NCBI RefSeq assembly: GCF_018812025.1
Contig: NC_063062.1
Coordinates: 2,640,754-2,704,753, forward strand
DNA: 64,000 nt
Direction of reading: 5' to 3'
Origin: Megalobrama amblycephala
Lineage: Eukaryota > Chordata > Actinopteri > Cypriniformes > Xenocyprididae
The notes beneath the pieces are model-generated. The model was given only the letters and a program-made list of their open reading frames with translations. It was not told the origin of the DNA and searched no databases. A program made the position numbers and the translations under genes. Shown here in pieces: positions 11,900 through 23,058 of the stretch. Position 1 is the first letter of the stretch. Every line of letters starts with the position of its first letter.

Positions 11900-12334
11900 T
11901 CTCAGCTATGTAAAAAATTATCACTGATCTGTTAACGGCTATAATAACAAACATGAGTCAATAACAAACAAATATGAGTCTCCATAAACTCCCTGGCATC
12001 TGAGCCACTAAGGATGCAGTGGTGCAATTTTATTTATGAAGGGAATGTGGCTAGATAAATTCATATACCAGTATGTGTAACGTTAAGTCATTAGCATTAG
12101 AATGCGTGACACGATCGTCAGTAAAACACAGGATTTGCACAGAAATTGATTCTCAAAGATGGATCGATACCAACTGATGCAACTTTATATATATTTATTT
12201 CGTGATGTTTGCAAATTGTCTTCCTGAGTGTGTTTAGTTAGCACATTGCTAATGTACTGTTAAATGTGGCTAAAGTTACCATTGTTTCATAAGTTGCATC
12301 CCTCACTATACAATATGCAATTATACACTATGTA
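11900..12334. other. Unassigned interval between gypsy copy I and Tc1
   Basis: No protein-like frame or terminal repeat is evident. It may be the other side of whatever gypsy copy I inserted into, but the junction at 11899 has no duplication to prove that. Confidence 0.4.
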
Positions 12335-13928
12335 CAAACACGATTCCAAAAAAGTTGGTACACTGTACAAACTGTGAATAAAAAAGGAATGCAATAATTT
12401 ACAAATCTCATAAACTTATATTTTATTCACAATAGAATATAGATAACATATCAAATGTTGAAAGGGAGACATTTTGAAATGTAATGCCAAATATTGTCTC
12501 ATTATGGATTTCATGAGAGCTACACATTCCAAAAAAGTTGGGACAGGTAGCAATAAGAGGCCGGAAAAGTTAAATGTACATATAAGGAACAGCTGGAGGA
12601 CCAATTTGCAACTTATTAGGTCAATTGGCAACATGATCGGGTATAAAAAGAACCTCTCAGAGTGGCAGTGTCTCTCAGAAGACAAGATGGGCAGAGGATC
12701 ACCAATTCCCCAATGCTTCAGCGAAAAATAATGGAGCAATATCAGAAAGTAGTTTCTCAGAGAAAAATTGCAAAGAGTTTGAAGTTATCATCATCTACAG
12801 TGCATAATATCATCCAAAGATTCAGAGAATCTGGAACAACCTCTGTACGTAAGGGTCAGGGCCGGAAAACCATACTGGATGCCCGTGATCTTTGGGCCCT
12901 TAGACGGCACTGCATCACATACAGGAATGCTACTGTAAATGGAAATCACAACATGGGCTCAGGAATACTTCCAGAAAACATTGTCGGTGAACACAATCCA
13001 CCGTACCATTCGCCGTTGCCGGCTAAAACTCTATAGGTCAAAAAAGAAGCCATATCTAAACATGATCCAGAAGCGCAGGTGTTTTCTCTGGGCCAAGGCT
13101 CATTTAAAATGGACTGTGGCAAAGTGAAAAACTGTTCTGTGGTCAGACAAATCAAAATTTGAAGTTCTTTTTGGAAAACTGGGACGCCATGTCATCCGGA
13201 CTAAAGAGGACAAGGACAACCCAAGTTGTTATCAGCGCTCAGTTCAGAAGCCTGCATCTCTGATGGTATGGGGTTGCATGAGTGCGTGTGGCATGGGCAG
13301 CTTACACATCTGGAAAGGCACCATCAATGCTGAAAGGTATATCCAAGTTCTAGAACAACATATGCTCCCATCCAGACGTCGTCTCTTTAGGGAAGACCTT
13401 GCATTTTCCAACATGACAATGCCAGACCACATACTGCATCAATTACAACATCATGGCTGCGTAGAAGAAGGATCTGGGTGCTGAAATGGCCAGCCTGCAG
13501 TCCAGATCTTTCACCCATAGAAAACATTTGCTGCATCATAAAGAGGAAGATGCGACAAAGAAGACCTAAGACAGTTGAGCAACTAGAAGTCTGTATTAGA
13601 CAAGAATGGGACAACATTCCTATTCCTAAACTTGAGCAACTTGTCTCCTCAGTCCCCAGATGTTTGCAGACTGTTATAAAAAGAAGAGGGGAAGCCACAC
13701 AGTGGTAAACATGGCCTTGTCCCAACTTTTTTGAGATGTGTTGATGACATGAAATTTAAAATCAACTTATTTTTCCCTTAAAATTATGATTTTTCCCAGT
13801 TTAAACATTTGATATGTCATCTATGTTGTATTCTGTATAAAATATTGAAATTTGAAACTTCCACATCATTGCATTCTGTTTTTATTCACAATTTGTACAG
13901 TGTCCCAACTTTTTTGGAATCGGGTTTG
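12335..13928 (+). mobile_element. Tc1/mariner-type transposon, nearly full length
   Basis: The left end CAAACACGATTCCAAAAAAG and the inverted right end CTTTTTTGGAATCGGGTTTG are flanked by TA on both sides (12333-12334 and 13929-13930). Similarity between ends extends further inward (TTGTGAATAAAA wording). Length is 1594 bp, normal for the family. The transposase frame on the plus strand is broken, so the copy is probably inactive though not very old. Confidence 0.88.
12688..13708 (+). pseudogene. Tc1-family DD34E transposase (frameshifted)
   Basis: The frame starts at an ATG reading MGRGSPIP. After a frameshift it gives a helix-turn-helix paired-like region (QRKIAKSLKLSSSTVHNIIQ) followed by a basic linker with RKGQGRKT. 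Further pieces contain the first catalytic block ([10 protein letters not shown]), the second (FQHDNARPH, visible when read through about 13406-13432) and the third (WPACSPDLSPIEN). The spacing between the last Asp and Glu is 34 residues, so all three catalytic acids are still encoded. At least three frameshifts (near 12735, 12935 and 13400) and a stop after 13127 break the gene. Confidence 0.85.
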
Positions 13929-14111
13929 TACTTATGCACTATGTACTCATCCATGTAGTATATGAATATTATAAACTTATTTTTATATAGCTTATCTTTT
14001 ATGGTGCTGCTGATTGGGATGGTGATGAGTGTCAGGTGCGTGTTATCAGTACTCTGGTGAGGGAGTGCGACGTGATTGGCTGGGTGCAGAGCCTGGCTTG
14101 TCTGTGACATT

Positions 14112-17100
14112 ACCCCCCCCTCCCCTCCCTCCATGGTCCGCTCCTGAGGACCGAGGACCCTGCCGACGTGGTGGTTGGCCTCTGCCTCTTGGAGCTGGTT
14201 TGTTGGGATGTCTGGCGTGGAAGTCTTCCAGAAGGCTCGGATCAAGAATGTCAACTCTGGGAACCCATGATCTCTCTTCAGGACCGTATCCTTCCCAGTC
14301 AACAAGATACTCTAAGTGACCACCATGACGACGGGAGTCCAAGATTTCCTTGACGAGGTAGGCTTCACTGTTCTCCACGATGATAGGAAGGGGGGATTCT
14401 TCTGCATCACCAGGCTCTGTGGAGGGAAGAACAGACGGATGGTAAGTTTTTAGCAGGGACACTTGGAATGTGGGGTGAATTCTGATTTCAGGAGGAAGTT
14501 GTAATTGGTAAGTAACTGGGTTGATTTGCTTGAGGATGGTGTAGGGGCCAATGAATCTGGGACTCAGCTTTTTGCAGGGAAGTCGCATCCGGATGTCTCT
14601 AGTGGATAACCAGACCTTATCTCCAGGCTGATATACAGGTGCTTGAGAACGGCGAAGATCCGCTGTTAACCTGCGTCTCCTGAGGGCTCGCTGGAGTTGG
14701 AGGTGTGCTGAGTCCCAGACCCTCGCTCTCTCGGAACCAGTAATCCACTGCCGGGACATCTGATGGTTACCCATCCCAGGGGAACAGTGGGGGCTGATAG
14801 CCGAGCACGCACTGGAAAGGGGTGAGACCAGTGGAGGGTTGACGGTGTAGCAAATTAGCTCAAAATAAATATGAATAATTAATCATAACTAGTTATAATT
14901 AATTATTAATATTTTAATCAGTTAATAAAATTAACTTAATGTAATAAAATTAATATTACCATCAATTAACCTGGTGTTCAATGAACACATAGTGTTAATT
15001 GTTTATTAATTCTAAGAAATGTTCATTTCCAGGTTATGGGAAATAACAATCTTATTCTACTAAAAGCCTGTAGTCAGGACCGACATGAATAGGGACTCCC
15101 GTATATGAGCGCAAAACACGGACAACCTTACGTGTGACATGAACAAGACTTTATTAACTAGACTAAACACTTAAACTACTCTAACATTCACACACATACA
15201 TGCATACAGTTTACCAAGAGAGAGAAAGAGCTAAAGCAGAGTACAGGAAGCAAGAGGTTACAGCATTGTTGGACATTTCAGCAGATCAACAGCCTTGAGC
15301 AAACCATCAGTTTAGTTTTAACAGGCCCTTCTTTAAAAGGGGTAAGGATACTCAATGTATCCGATAATGAGACTAAGTTTGATACTTGCATGTCTCTCCA
15401 AGTTGAATTAAAACTGTCCTGATGCAATTTGTGGAGGCTCCTGTTGAATCTTTGCTGATATTGTCTTGATGAAAGAGAACCAGTTGGATTCAGAGGATCT
15501 TTGGTGAATGGAAGGTCTAGGCCGAGGCCTGGCACAAGCTTGGGGTTCCTTAGAAGCTTCTAGCTTCTTAAAGCGTCATCTTGACGTCAGCATTTGTCAG
15601 TAAAAAAAGAAGAAGAGGAGGAAGAGCAGGAAGAGAGAAGTTTGATCTTGTGTTCAGTGAATATAAGAGGTGAAGATGTCACACCCTCTTAAGGTGTCTG
15701 AGCCAATAAGGGGTTGCCCCCTCGGAGGGAAGTTTTACGAGTCTTTGTTCTGTAGCAAGATATTAGCATAAAACACTGGATTGGATGAATGAGAAAAGAA
15801 CCCTCTAAATTCTTATAATACAAATGTGTCACAGAGTTAGTAACATGTAACATAAATTACCAAATAGGAAATTAAAGTTGGAGTCCGTAGATACCAAACA
15901 TGCTGCCAATGTAATCTCAGTCAACTATACATTTGCAACTATGGAACATTAATACCAAAATAGTTCAAAAGAGAGAATTAATACATAGAATAAAGCCTAT
16001 AAAAGGAAAGTCGTGATATGGGAAAATTGGATACATGTTTATACATTTCCCAAGTGGTAATATAGAGAATACATAGGATTAAGAGAGTTTATTTGTCCTT
16101 CTCAGAAAGAATGAGTCACTGGTCTCTGCAAAATTGTTCCTGATCGTAAAAGGTCCAAGTATCTGTAACAGGACACCTAGTTCTTCCTGTAGTTTAGCTA
16201 GTTTGGGATGCTAGTTGCAGTTTTAGGGGGATGGGTTCACAGAGCTTTGATAAAGTGAGTTCATAGGTAATTCATTAACTATATTGAATCATTTTGTGTG
16301 CCTGATTAGTCCAGACGCTACAACGGAGGGAGTCCTGGGCGTATTCGGCCCAGCCCAGGAACTGGTTCCAGGAGTCCTGGTGGCCATGACAGAAGGTACG
16401 CAGGAAACGGCCAATCTCCTGTATCTTCCGCTCCGTCTGAGGATGGTATCCGGACGAAAGGCTGATGGCCACATCTAGGAGCTTGAAGAATGCTTTCCAG
16501 ATGTGCGAAGAGAATTGTGGACCTCGGTCAGACACAATATCTTCAGGTAATCCGAAATATCTGAACACATGGTTAAAGAGGAGTTCAGCTGTGGCCTGAG
16601 CTGTAGGGAGTCCTGGGAGTGGAATCAATCGGCATGACTTGGAAAATCTGTCCACTACAACCATTATGCAGGTATGCCCATCTGAAGCCGGGAGATCTGT
16701 GACGAAATCTACTCCTAGATGTGACCATGGGCAAGTTGGAACGGGCAGAGGTTGTAGCTTTCCGGAGGGAAGATGACAGGGACTCTTGGACATGGCACAT
16801 TCCCTGCACCCCTTAACGTACCTCCTGACATCTGCTGCCATGTTGGGCCACCAGAAGCGCTGTTTAAGCAGCGAGAGGGTTTCATTGACCCCTGGGTGGC
16901 CAGTGTCCAGCGACGCATGGGAGGAGTGGATTAGTGGAATGCGTCGTGTCCGTGGAATGTATTGCAAACCTGGGGGACAACCCGGCGGAGTGTTGGTGGA
17001 GGCATTGGACTCGAGTAGTATTTTTTCGGACCAGGTTATGGGGCTGACAATGAGGCTTTCTTGAAGAATGGACTCAGGATCTTCAGGACCTTCCTCGAGA

Positions 17101-17540
17101 CTGTGGATATGTGATAGAGCATCGGCTTTGACATTCTTGGAACCAGGACGATAGGAAATGATGTTGATACGCGTAAAGAACAATGCCCATCTTGCATGAC
17201 GTGGATTCAATCTTTTAGCCTCACGCAGGTACTCCAGATTTTTATGATCGGTTAACACCAGAAAGGGATGTCGGGCTCCTTCGAGCCAATGTTGTTAAGT
17301 GCTCTGTAATCAATGCAAGGCCGCAAGCCTCCGTCCTTCTTGGCAACGAAGAAAAAGCTGGATGCAGCAGGGGAAGTAGACGGGAGGATGTAGCCTTGTG
17401 ATAGCACCTCAGTGATGTATTCCTCCATGGCATTCTCCTCCGGGATGGACAAGGAATAGATTTTTCCCCCGGGCACTGGCTCACCTGGGATGAGATCGAT
17501 GGCACAGTCCCATGGCCGATGGGGAGGCAGCTTGGAGGCC
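14112..17540 (-). pseudogene. Gypsy Pol, copy II (RT palm deleted, integrase split)
   Basis: From 17476 the minus strand gives the start of reverse transcriptase ([20 protein letters not shown], then [14 protein letters not shown]), after which the frame jumps directly to the end of RNase H ([19 protein letters not shown]). Everything in between, including the YxDD motif, is missing. RNase H and integrase continue to 16323, where a solo LTR interrupts. The frame resumes at 14845 with integrase C-terminus and a chromodomain ([19 protein letters not shown], about 14265-14330). Removing the LTR and one copy of the 4-base duplication keeps the reading frame intact across the join. The element cannot make a working polymerase. 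Confidence 0.85.
14846..16322 (-). mobile_element. Solo LTR (1477 bp) with ACGG target duplication
   Basis: The segment has TGTAGC and GCTACA at its ends and is flanked by ACGG on both sides (14842-14845, 16323-16326). Its plus-strand start matches the LTRs of the 9.9-kb element at 45218-55098 in wording and order: 'attaattaa' AT-rich start, then 'gtttattaattctaagaaatg', then 'tttattaact'. It therefore belongs to the same or a sister family but is considerably diverged. No internal region remains, so LTR-LTR recombination has removed it. It interrupts the integrase gene of gypsy copy II. Orientation is inferred from the 9.9-kb element. Confidence 0.87.
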
Positions 17541-17542
17541 TT

Positions 17543-18997
17543 CTATGGACAGAAAACGTCACTGAAGTGGGAGTAACAGTCAGGTATGTCGATGGATCTC
17601 TTTTCCAATGGACTCTCAATGGACGTAACATAGACATGGATCTTCTTAGAGCTTGGAATCTTTTGGACAGGACTGGGAACATGACTTGGAACCTGACTTG
17701 GAACTTGACTTGGAGCTTGACTTGGAGCTTGACTTGGAGCTTGACTTGGAGCTTGACTTGGAACTTGACTTGGAATTGGTAGTACCGGGAAACATCCAGG
17801 AAAACATTGATTACCCCACTTCAGGTGCCCCAGAATCACGTCAGATGTAGAATCCTCCAGAACCAGCAGATAAATTTCCTCCTGATGAAGAACGTCAATC
17901 TGCAAACGCAGAGGGCCCACCATGTGACGAACTTGATGGAGAGGACGACCAGTTACTGCATGGATCTGGCAAACTTTCGGCGAACTGACGGTCTTGAGGT
18001 TGAGCTGGCTCCAGAGGGCTCCAGAGATGAAATTTCCAGCTGACCCAGAGTCGATGAAGGCATTGACTGTAATACAAATATCAGCAGCAGTAAGGTTGGC
18101 GATAATAGTGAGTGGATTTTGATCATTTAACATAGGAAGGATGACACTCACCATAGATCGCACTGGACGAGTGGGGCATTCAGCTCTGAAATGCCCAGGA
18201 TGGCCACAATACAAACAGAGACCCTGGGTCAGCCTCCTCTGTCGCTCAGCTGGAGAAAGACGTGATCTGTCAATATCTGTATCTCGGGGCTGGCTGGTTC
18301 TGGGAAGCTGATGGATTCGGGCTGGTGGAGGAAGGATGGAAATAGTCGCTGGTTTTGGTGCTCTTCTATGCACTGCATACGAGTGGCAAATCTTATTGAT
18401 AGTTGGATGAACTTCTCGAGCCCGATGGTATCCTCGTATGCAGCGAGATGCAACCGCACACTTGGATCCAAACCTTGACGATATCTGGAGATGAGGGCTT
18501 GTTCGTTCCAACCTCGCTGCCGCTAGGTTTCTGAACTGCAAAGCATAATCAGAGACAGATAAAGCACCTTGTTTTAGATTGCACAGTCTCTCACCTAGGG
18601 AGGAGTACCATGAAGGTTTTCCAAAAACTTCCTTGAAGTGATTAATAAAGCTTGAGAGTGATTGCACGACGGGACTGTTCTGAGTCCACAGGGGTTCCGC
18701 ACAACGGAGTGCTTTACCGTCCAGTTGCTGAATCATAAAGGCGACTTTCGCCTTATCGTCAGGGTACAGGTGCGGTTGCATCTCCAAAACCAGCGAACAT
18801 TGCAGGATGAATCCGTTGCAATCCTCCGCCGAGCCAGAGAAGGGCGCCGGTTTGGCCATGGGACTGGCAATCACAGACAGAGAAGAAGATACAGCATGGA
18901 ATGCAGAAGTGCTCGCTGGTGGTGCTGGCGTGGATGTACTGGTGAGAGTGCGACGAAGTGCTGTAACCAAGTCCTGGAATGGATCTGCAGTGCTCAT
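17543..18997 (-). pseudogene. Gypsy Gag-protease, copy II
   Basis: An open frame of 484 codons starts MSTADPFQDLVTALRRTL, the same start as copy III. It contains a Gag capsid-like region (AKVAFMIQQLDGKAL, LQFRNLAAA), a CCHC zinc knuckle (CLYCGHPGHFRAEC), and an aspartic protease active site in FIDSGSAGNFI. Between capsid and knuckle the frame runs out of register: the real family sequence (MDPSVRLHLAAYEDTIGLEK) lies in another frame at 18229-18471, so two compensating frameshifts are present. After the protease active site a short segment containing the usual RPWLEQHNP block is missing. A tandem PSQV/PSQA repeat of about ten units precedes the RT. Confidence 0.85.
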
Positions 18998-19029
18998 CGT
19001 GGTTGCTCAGCGGTGTAGGTCCGGTCTTC

Positions 19030-19375
19030 TGTTACATACAGAGGAGGTCGGAGACACTGGTACAATTTACGATGTTTATTGAGACAACCAGAGCAAAGTG
19101 CAGGTGAGTGAAAGCAGACGAAGTTTCCAGACAGAATATATATCAAGACAGTGATACTTGACTTGATCTTCACACCAGGTTCGATGAAGGCTGAGAGACA
19201 GGTAAGTAGTCCGTAAGGTAAGCATTCAGGTTAGTATGCGTTAAACGAGACCGGACAATGACTGAGTGACTGTGAGTGTCTTTTATGGTGATGAGTGTCA
19301 GGTACGTGTGATCAGTACTCTGGTGAGGGAGTGCGACGTGATTGGCTGGGTGCAGAGCCTGGCATGTCTGTGACA
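19030..19375 (-). repeat. 5' LTR of gypsy copy II
   Basis: The minus strand runs from TGTCACAGACATG (19375) to ATGTAACA (19030). A TATA-like ATAAAAG (19280-19286) lies 30 nt upstream of GTCCGGTCT (19248-19256), which would place the transcript start at or very near that motif. Directly after the LTR lies GAAGACCGGACC (19018-19029), whose AGACCGGAC is the exact complement of the motif. The family therefore probably self-primes, in the manner known for Tf1/Sushi elements. Confidence 0.83.
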
Positions 19376-20113
19376 ATTATAGGTTGTTATTATACAATTA
19401 TACAAGTTTGAATGTTGAATCAAATAAAATATTTATTTCGGAATCTACTTTTTGTAATGTCTGTTTGATGCTTTACACAATAATGACTTCAAATTATCTT
19501 TTGGGGATAATTTCTGAACCAATTTTGATGTATAATAATTTTGCAATTAATTAGATTAATTAATCACCACATCATGTAATTAATTAGATTAAAAATTTTA
19601 ATAGCTTCCCAGCTCTAGTATTAATGATCAAATGCCCATTATCAAGGCTTAAAAATACTATTATTACCTGAATCATGAATCTTTTAATTGCCATGTGCAC
19701 AGCACACACACAATAAACTTGAATATGGCGTATTCTATGCTGTTCTTAATGCAGTTCTGAGCAACGTTCACATGTGCTGACCAAGCAGAACATTGGCATT
19801 AGTATGTGACATGACTAAAAATAAAACATGACTGCTCCCTACTGATCATGTCTTTCCTGTGCTACCGCATTATTTAGCAGGATTCCTTTTCTTTATAATG
19901 TGCATTCACAATGGCCACATCTGTAATAGACAGCAGTCTTTGACTGTTCCACCATGTGGCTGTTCCAGTTAACGGAGATGTGGATGGACTCATATTACAT
20001 TCAACCTGGTTAGAGTTAGCAGACCACTTTAGTCCATCAGCAAACCAGCTTGCCCACCTTAAGCTGAACGGCTGTGTAACTTAAAAATGAAATTATTTAA
20101 AACAGTCTCCTAC
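19376..20113. other. Integrin intron sequence, nothing recognised
   Basis: AT-rich sequence without protein-like frames or terminal repeats. It lies between the gypsy copy II LTR and the donor of the exon at 20114. Confidence 0.5.
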
Positions 20114-20332
20114 CTGACTGTATTCTGTTCTGATACCTCCTGGTTGTCCCAAAAATATGTAAATGGCTCCCTTGCCCTTCTCTTCTTGAGGTGCCCCCAC
20201 TGCCAACTCTTCAAGGCCATCTCCATTCAGGTCCTTTATGGCTGCCAGAGAAGTACCAAACCGGCCAAACTCATTCCCCACCACCCCACGGAGAAACGCT
20301 GAGCAGTTGAGTTGAGCAGTGTCTAATGGGAT
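20114..20332 (-). CDS. Integrin alpha subunit, FG-GAP exon with calcium loop
   Basis: An acceptor CTCCCAAG precedes 219 nt (73 codons, phase 0 at both ends) ending TACAGTCAG before a GTAGG donor. The protein contains FGRFGTSLAAIKDLNGDGL followed by EELAVGAPQEEKGKG, then AIYIFLGQPGG. The core is a complete FG-GAP blade with the calcium-binding D-x-N-x-D-G loop. The in-frame choice of acceptor is supported by phase: the neighbouring exon (20494-20619) ends on a codon boundary, and the nearer AG (before ACACTGC) would give a wrong frame. Intron sizes are 161 nt upstream and 12.7 kb downstream, the latter filled with transposons. Confidence 0.92.
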
Positions 20333-20493
20333 CTTGGGAGTTTTATATAAATGTAATAAAGAAGTTGAACAATGATTTGTGATTATGATGGATAACGTGC
20401 TAAAGCATATGCTAAAAACAACAACAAAAAAATTAGCTGTGTTTATAGTAATGTGAGCCATCTCATCCCCGTCCGGATGTGTGTTGATCTTAC

Positions 20494-20619
20494 CGTAGTG
20501 TTTAGTGAGCATATCCGGACCTCTCCTCCAAATCCATGAACATGATATAAAGGAGCGGCGACTGCTAACAACTCAGAAGTACCTAGCACACACAACTCTG
20601 CCCCAAAATATGAGCCCAG
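20494..20619 (-). CDS. Integrin alpha subunit, propeller exon
   Basis: The 126-nt exon (42 codons, phase 0 to phase 0) follows the acceptor CTCTCTGCAG and ends before GTAAGATC. It reads LGSYFGAELCVLGTSELLAV, then AAPLYHVHGFGGEVRICSL. FGAELC and the AAPLYH block match an FG-GAP blade in which the GAP is AAP; the calcium loop is absent, as is usual for this blade in leukocyte alpha subunits. It is separated from the next exons by short introns of 226 and 161 nt. Confidence 0.92.
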
Positions 20620-20845
20620 CTGCAGAGAGAAAAACAGAGGGAAAGAAAAAGAAGAGATGAAAAAGAGAAAATCTGAAAGAAAGCAAGTATGAAAGATTGA
20701 AAGATGGGAGAGACTACAGAGATAAATGTATGGGCATATTTAAATAAATGTACTGAAGAAGTTAATAAATAAACAGCATAAATGCGCTAGCCCTAATATA
20801 ATGTGCATACTGTATGTTGCAAATAATGTATATTCAGTTTTATAC

Positions 20846-20994
20846 CTGTGATCCGTATATCCTATGAGATATGGTCCAGCTGTGGTTCTGATGGTTCTGT
20901 GTAAATCCCAGCACCAGCCCTGTGTGTCTATGCCTTGGTGCTCCCGCAAAGTACACAACTTGACCATTCACTGATGCCACAGCAACAGAGTAAC
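20846..20994 (-). CDS. Integrin alpha subunit, propeller exon
   Basis: The 149-nt exon completes a Gly codon begun in the exon at 33066-33201 and then reads YSVAVASVNGQVVYFAGAPR, then HRHTGLVLGF, ending ISHRIYGSQ before a GTATAA donor. AGAPRHRHTG is the GAP part of an FG-GAP repeat, followed by the beta-strand typical of leukocyte alpha chains. The acceptor is GCTGCAG. The upstream intron is 12.1 kb and holds a Tx1-like LINE, a gypsy, LTR sequence and a nested hAT pair. Confidence 0.92.
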
Positions 20995-21616
20995 CTGCAG
21001 CATACAATATAATTACTTCACTATGAAAGCATATTTTAAAAATCTATAATATTCATTAAAAAAAATGTTAAAAAACAACAATAGGGTCAGAGCGATTTGG
21101 TTTCAGGCCAGTAGATGGAACACTTCTTTGGACACTTACTGTTGTATTGTGGAATGCGATGACATATCTTTTAAGAAACAGAAAAGACTATACAAATTGG
21201 CTTATAATCTTACAGAGTCACAACTAGCTGAACTGGTATTACTTCAAAACGATCACTCCATAGTGGTCTAAAGTGCAGATAAGGGTGGACAAGATTAGAC
21301 AGTAAGTCTAAAATTCAGAGACAAATGTCTAATACTATGTTTTATGAGAAGTTAGAGAGCAATCCGTTACCTCAGTTTAAAAGATCTGTACATGACTCAT
21401 TAAAACATCTTTTGGAGATGTTTGGACTTATTGAATAAACACAAGTTCGATTAAATTTAAATGTTTGCAAAATCAAACAAACTATGCATATTTTGCTGCA
21501 GCTCACATTTGTGTCTTCTTTCTACAATTTTTCCGCAAAATGTTAACCTGAGAGGGGGAAAGCAATATTAGGTGATAAAAATCCATAATTCAGAGCCCAA
21601 ACTAATTAATCAATGC
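20995..21616. other. Integrin intron sequence, nothing recognised
   Basis: A 68-codon plus-strand frame at 21065-21271 has no recognisable motif. No terminal repeats or RNA genes were seen. Confidence 0.45.
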
Positions 21617-21624
21617 GTGTTGAA

Positions 21625-23058
21625 TAGGGTGACCACCTGTCCCGCTTTGCGTTGTACTGCACAGCATTTTCACTCCTTGTCCCGCACGTCGCATAGTGAG
21701 AAAATGTGCCGCATTTTCATCAGTATGTTGGTTTTTAATTATAATATTAAGAAAACGTGCGTTCTTTTGCCTTTTTAAGAAAGCATTTCATTTACTCTTT
21801 TTGCTGCGTAGTTTTTCACCTAACAGCGCTTTGACAGAAGTAACATCGCGCCTTACACAAATATAACAGCCGTAAACACGGTCATTAGTAGGTTGTGACG
21901 GCTGTCAATCCAAATGTGGAGCGGAGTTGGACTTGGTCAGAACTGTTTCAAAAATAGGGTGACCAGACCGGTTTTTGGTGTTCTGTCCCCGACTGTAGCT
22001 CGAAATGTCTCCGTTTTACAGCTCCGCATATACATTGCAAAAAGACCGACAAGAACAACAGCCTGCTGGAGAAATTATGTAGTGATCATGTTCTCCAACA
22101 GAGGGGGCTGACAGCTACACTTGGTCGCGCGCGTCGCTACTTCATTAGGAACGTAATCTGGATCTGGACCAGAGCAAAGGGCCATTATCGTCAAATATCA
22201 AAATAAACATTGTTATCGGTTTCAAGGTAGTAACATACTAACTGTTCATGTTAAATTAAAGTAATACTGTTTGTATGTTTTATAACAGGGCCTCAACAGG
22301 GTGCGAGATTGTTTTGCAATAATAGTTAAAAGTTAAAACAATTGTAATTTGTATATTAAAATATTAAATTCAGTAATGTTATAAAATATTTCTTAAATGC
22401 TGTTTTATATTTATCTTCTTATATTTATGTTGTTTTATTTTTGTAATGTAATGTGCTTTTGTAAAGTCACACTAATATAACAGTATTGTTTAGAACTGCT
22501 TTTACAGTGGTTACTATTAATCGTGTAAAAGTTTTTTTTTTTTTTTTTGTGAATTGTATTAAAAGAGTAAGAAGTTTAAGAAGTTTAAATCATATTTTTT
22601 TAAATTTAATAATAGCCTATAAGGAACCCACGACAATTAAAAACAAAAACATTCAAAAATGTATTGTCCCTGTTTTTAAATAGATAATAACAAATTAGAT
22701 TTTGGTGATATTTTGACCACTCAAATAGGAAATGTCCCCAGTTTCCATTTCAGACATTTGGTCACCTATTCAAAAATAGTTATCTGCATGATGCCTGCTG
22801 CCTTTAGGGTCAGTGATGTTGAATTTAAATTACATGTAAAATAAAGACATGTTATGTTACATTGTGATGTAATGGAAGGGACTAAAGAACAAAGTATTTT
22901 TATCAGCTGAAAGGCAGAATACAAATGTTCTTACTAAGTTAGATAGACATTATATAACAGCTTCAGGTTGTGTTTTAGTGTTGGTAACATGTCTCACATT
23001 GTCCCACACAAACTTAGTAATCGTCCCACATTTGTTTTTTTTGATGGTGGTCACCCTA
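21625..23058. mobile_element. hAT element (outer) with 8-bp duplication
   Basis: The ends TAGGGTGACCACC and GGTGGTCACCCTA form a perfect 13-bp inverted repeat and are flanked by GTGTTGAA on both sides (21617-21624, 23059-23066). Wording such as 'ctgtcccg' near one end and 'attgtccca' near the other extends the inverted similarity. There is no transposase. A second hAT element lies inside it. Confidence 0.9.
21955..22768. mobile_element. hAT element (inner), nested in the outer hAT
   Basis: The ends TAGGGTGACCAGA and the inverted TTTGGTCACCTA are flanked by TTCAAAAA on both sides (21947-21954, 22769-22776). The two nested elements have related ends (TAGGGTGACCA), so a member of one family inserted into a relative. 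Length is 814 bp with no coding capacity. Confidence 0.9.

Larger units (their letters stand above)
13995..19375 (-). mobile_element. Ty3/gypsy chromovirus-type element, copy II, with nested solo LTR
   Basis: This minus-strand element has its 5' LTR at 19030-19375, gag-protease at 17543-18997, pol at about 14112-17540 and a partial 3' LTR at 13995-14109. The 3' LTR is cut short at about 13995, next to the sequence that holds the Tc1 transposon. A polypurine tract (GGAGGGAGGGGAGGGGGGGG) abuts the 3' LTR. The integrase is split by a 1477-bp solo LTR. The reverse transcriptase palm is deleted, and the protease has lost a short segment. Confidence 0.87.

Noticed and set aside
17242..17682. 146-codon minus-strand frame
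   Set aside because: It is out of register with gypsy RT, whose conserved blocks are in the frame at 17252-17476.
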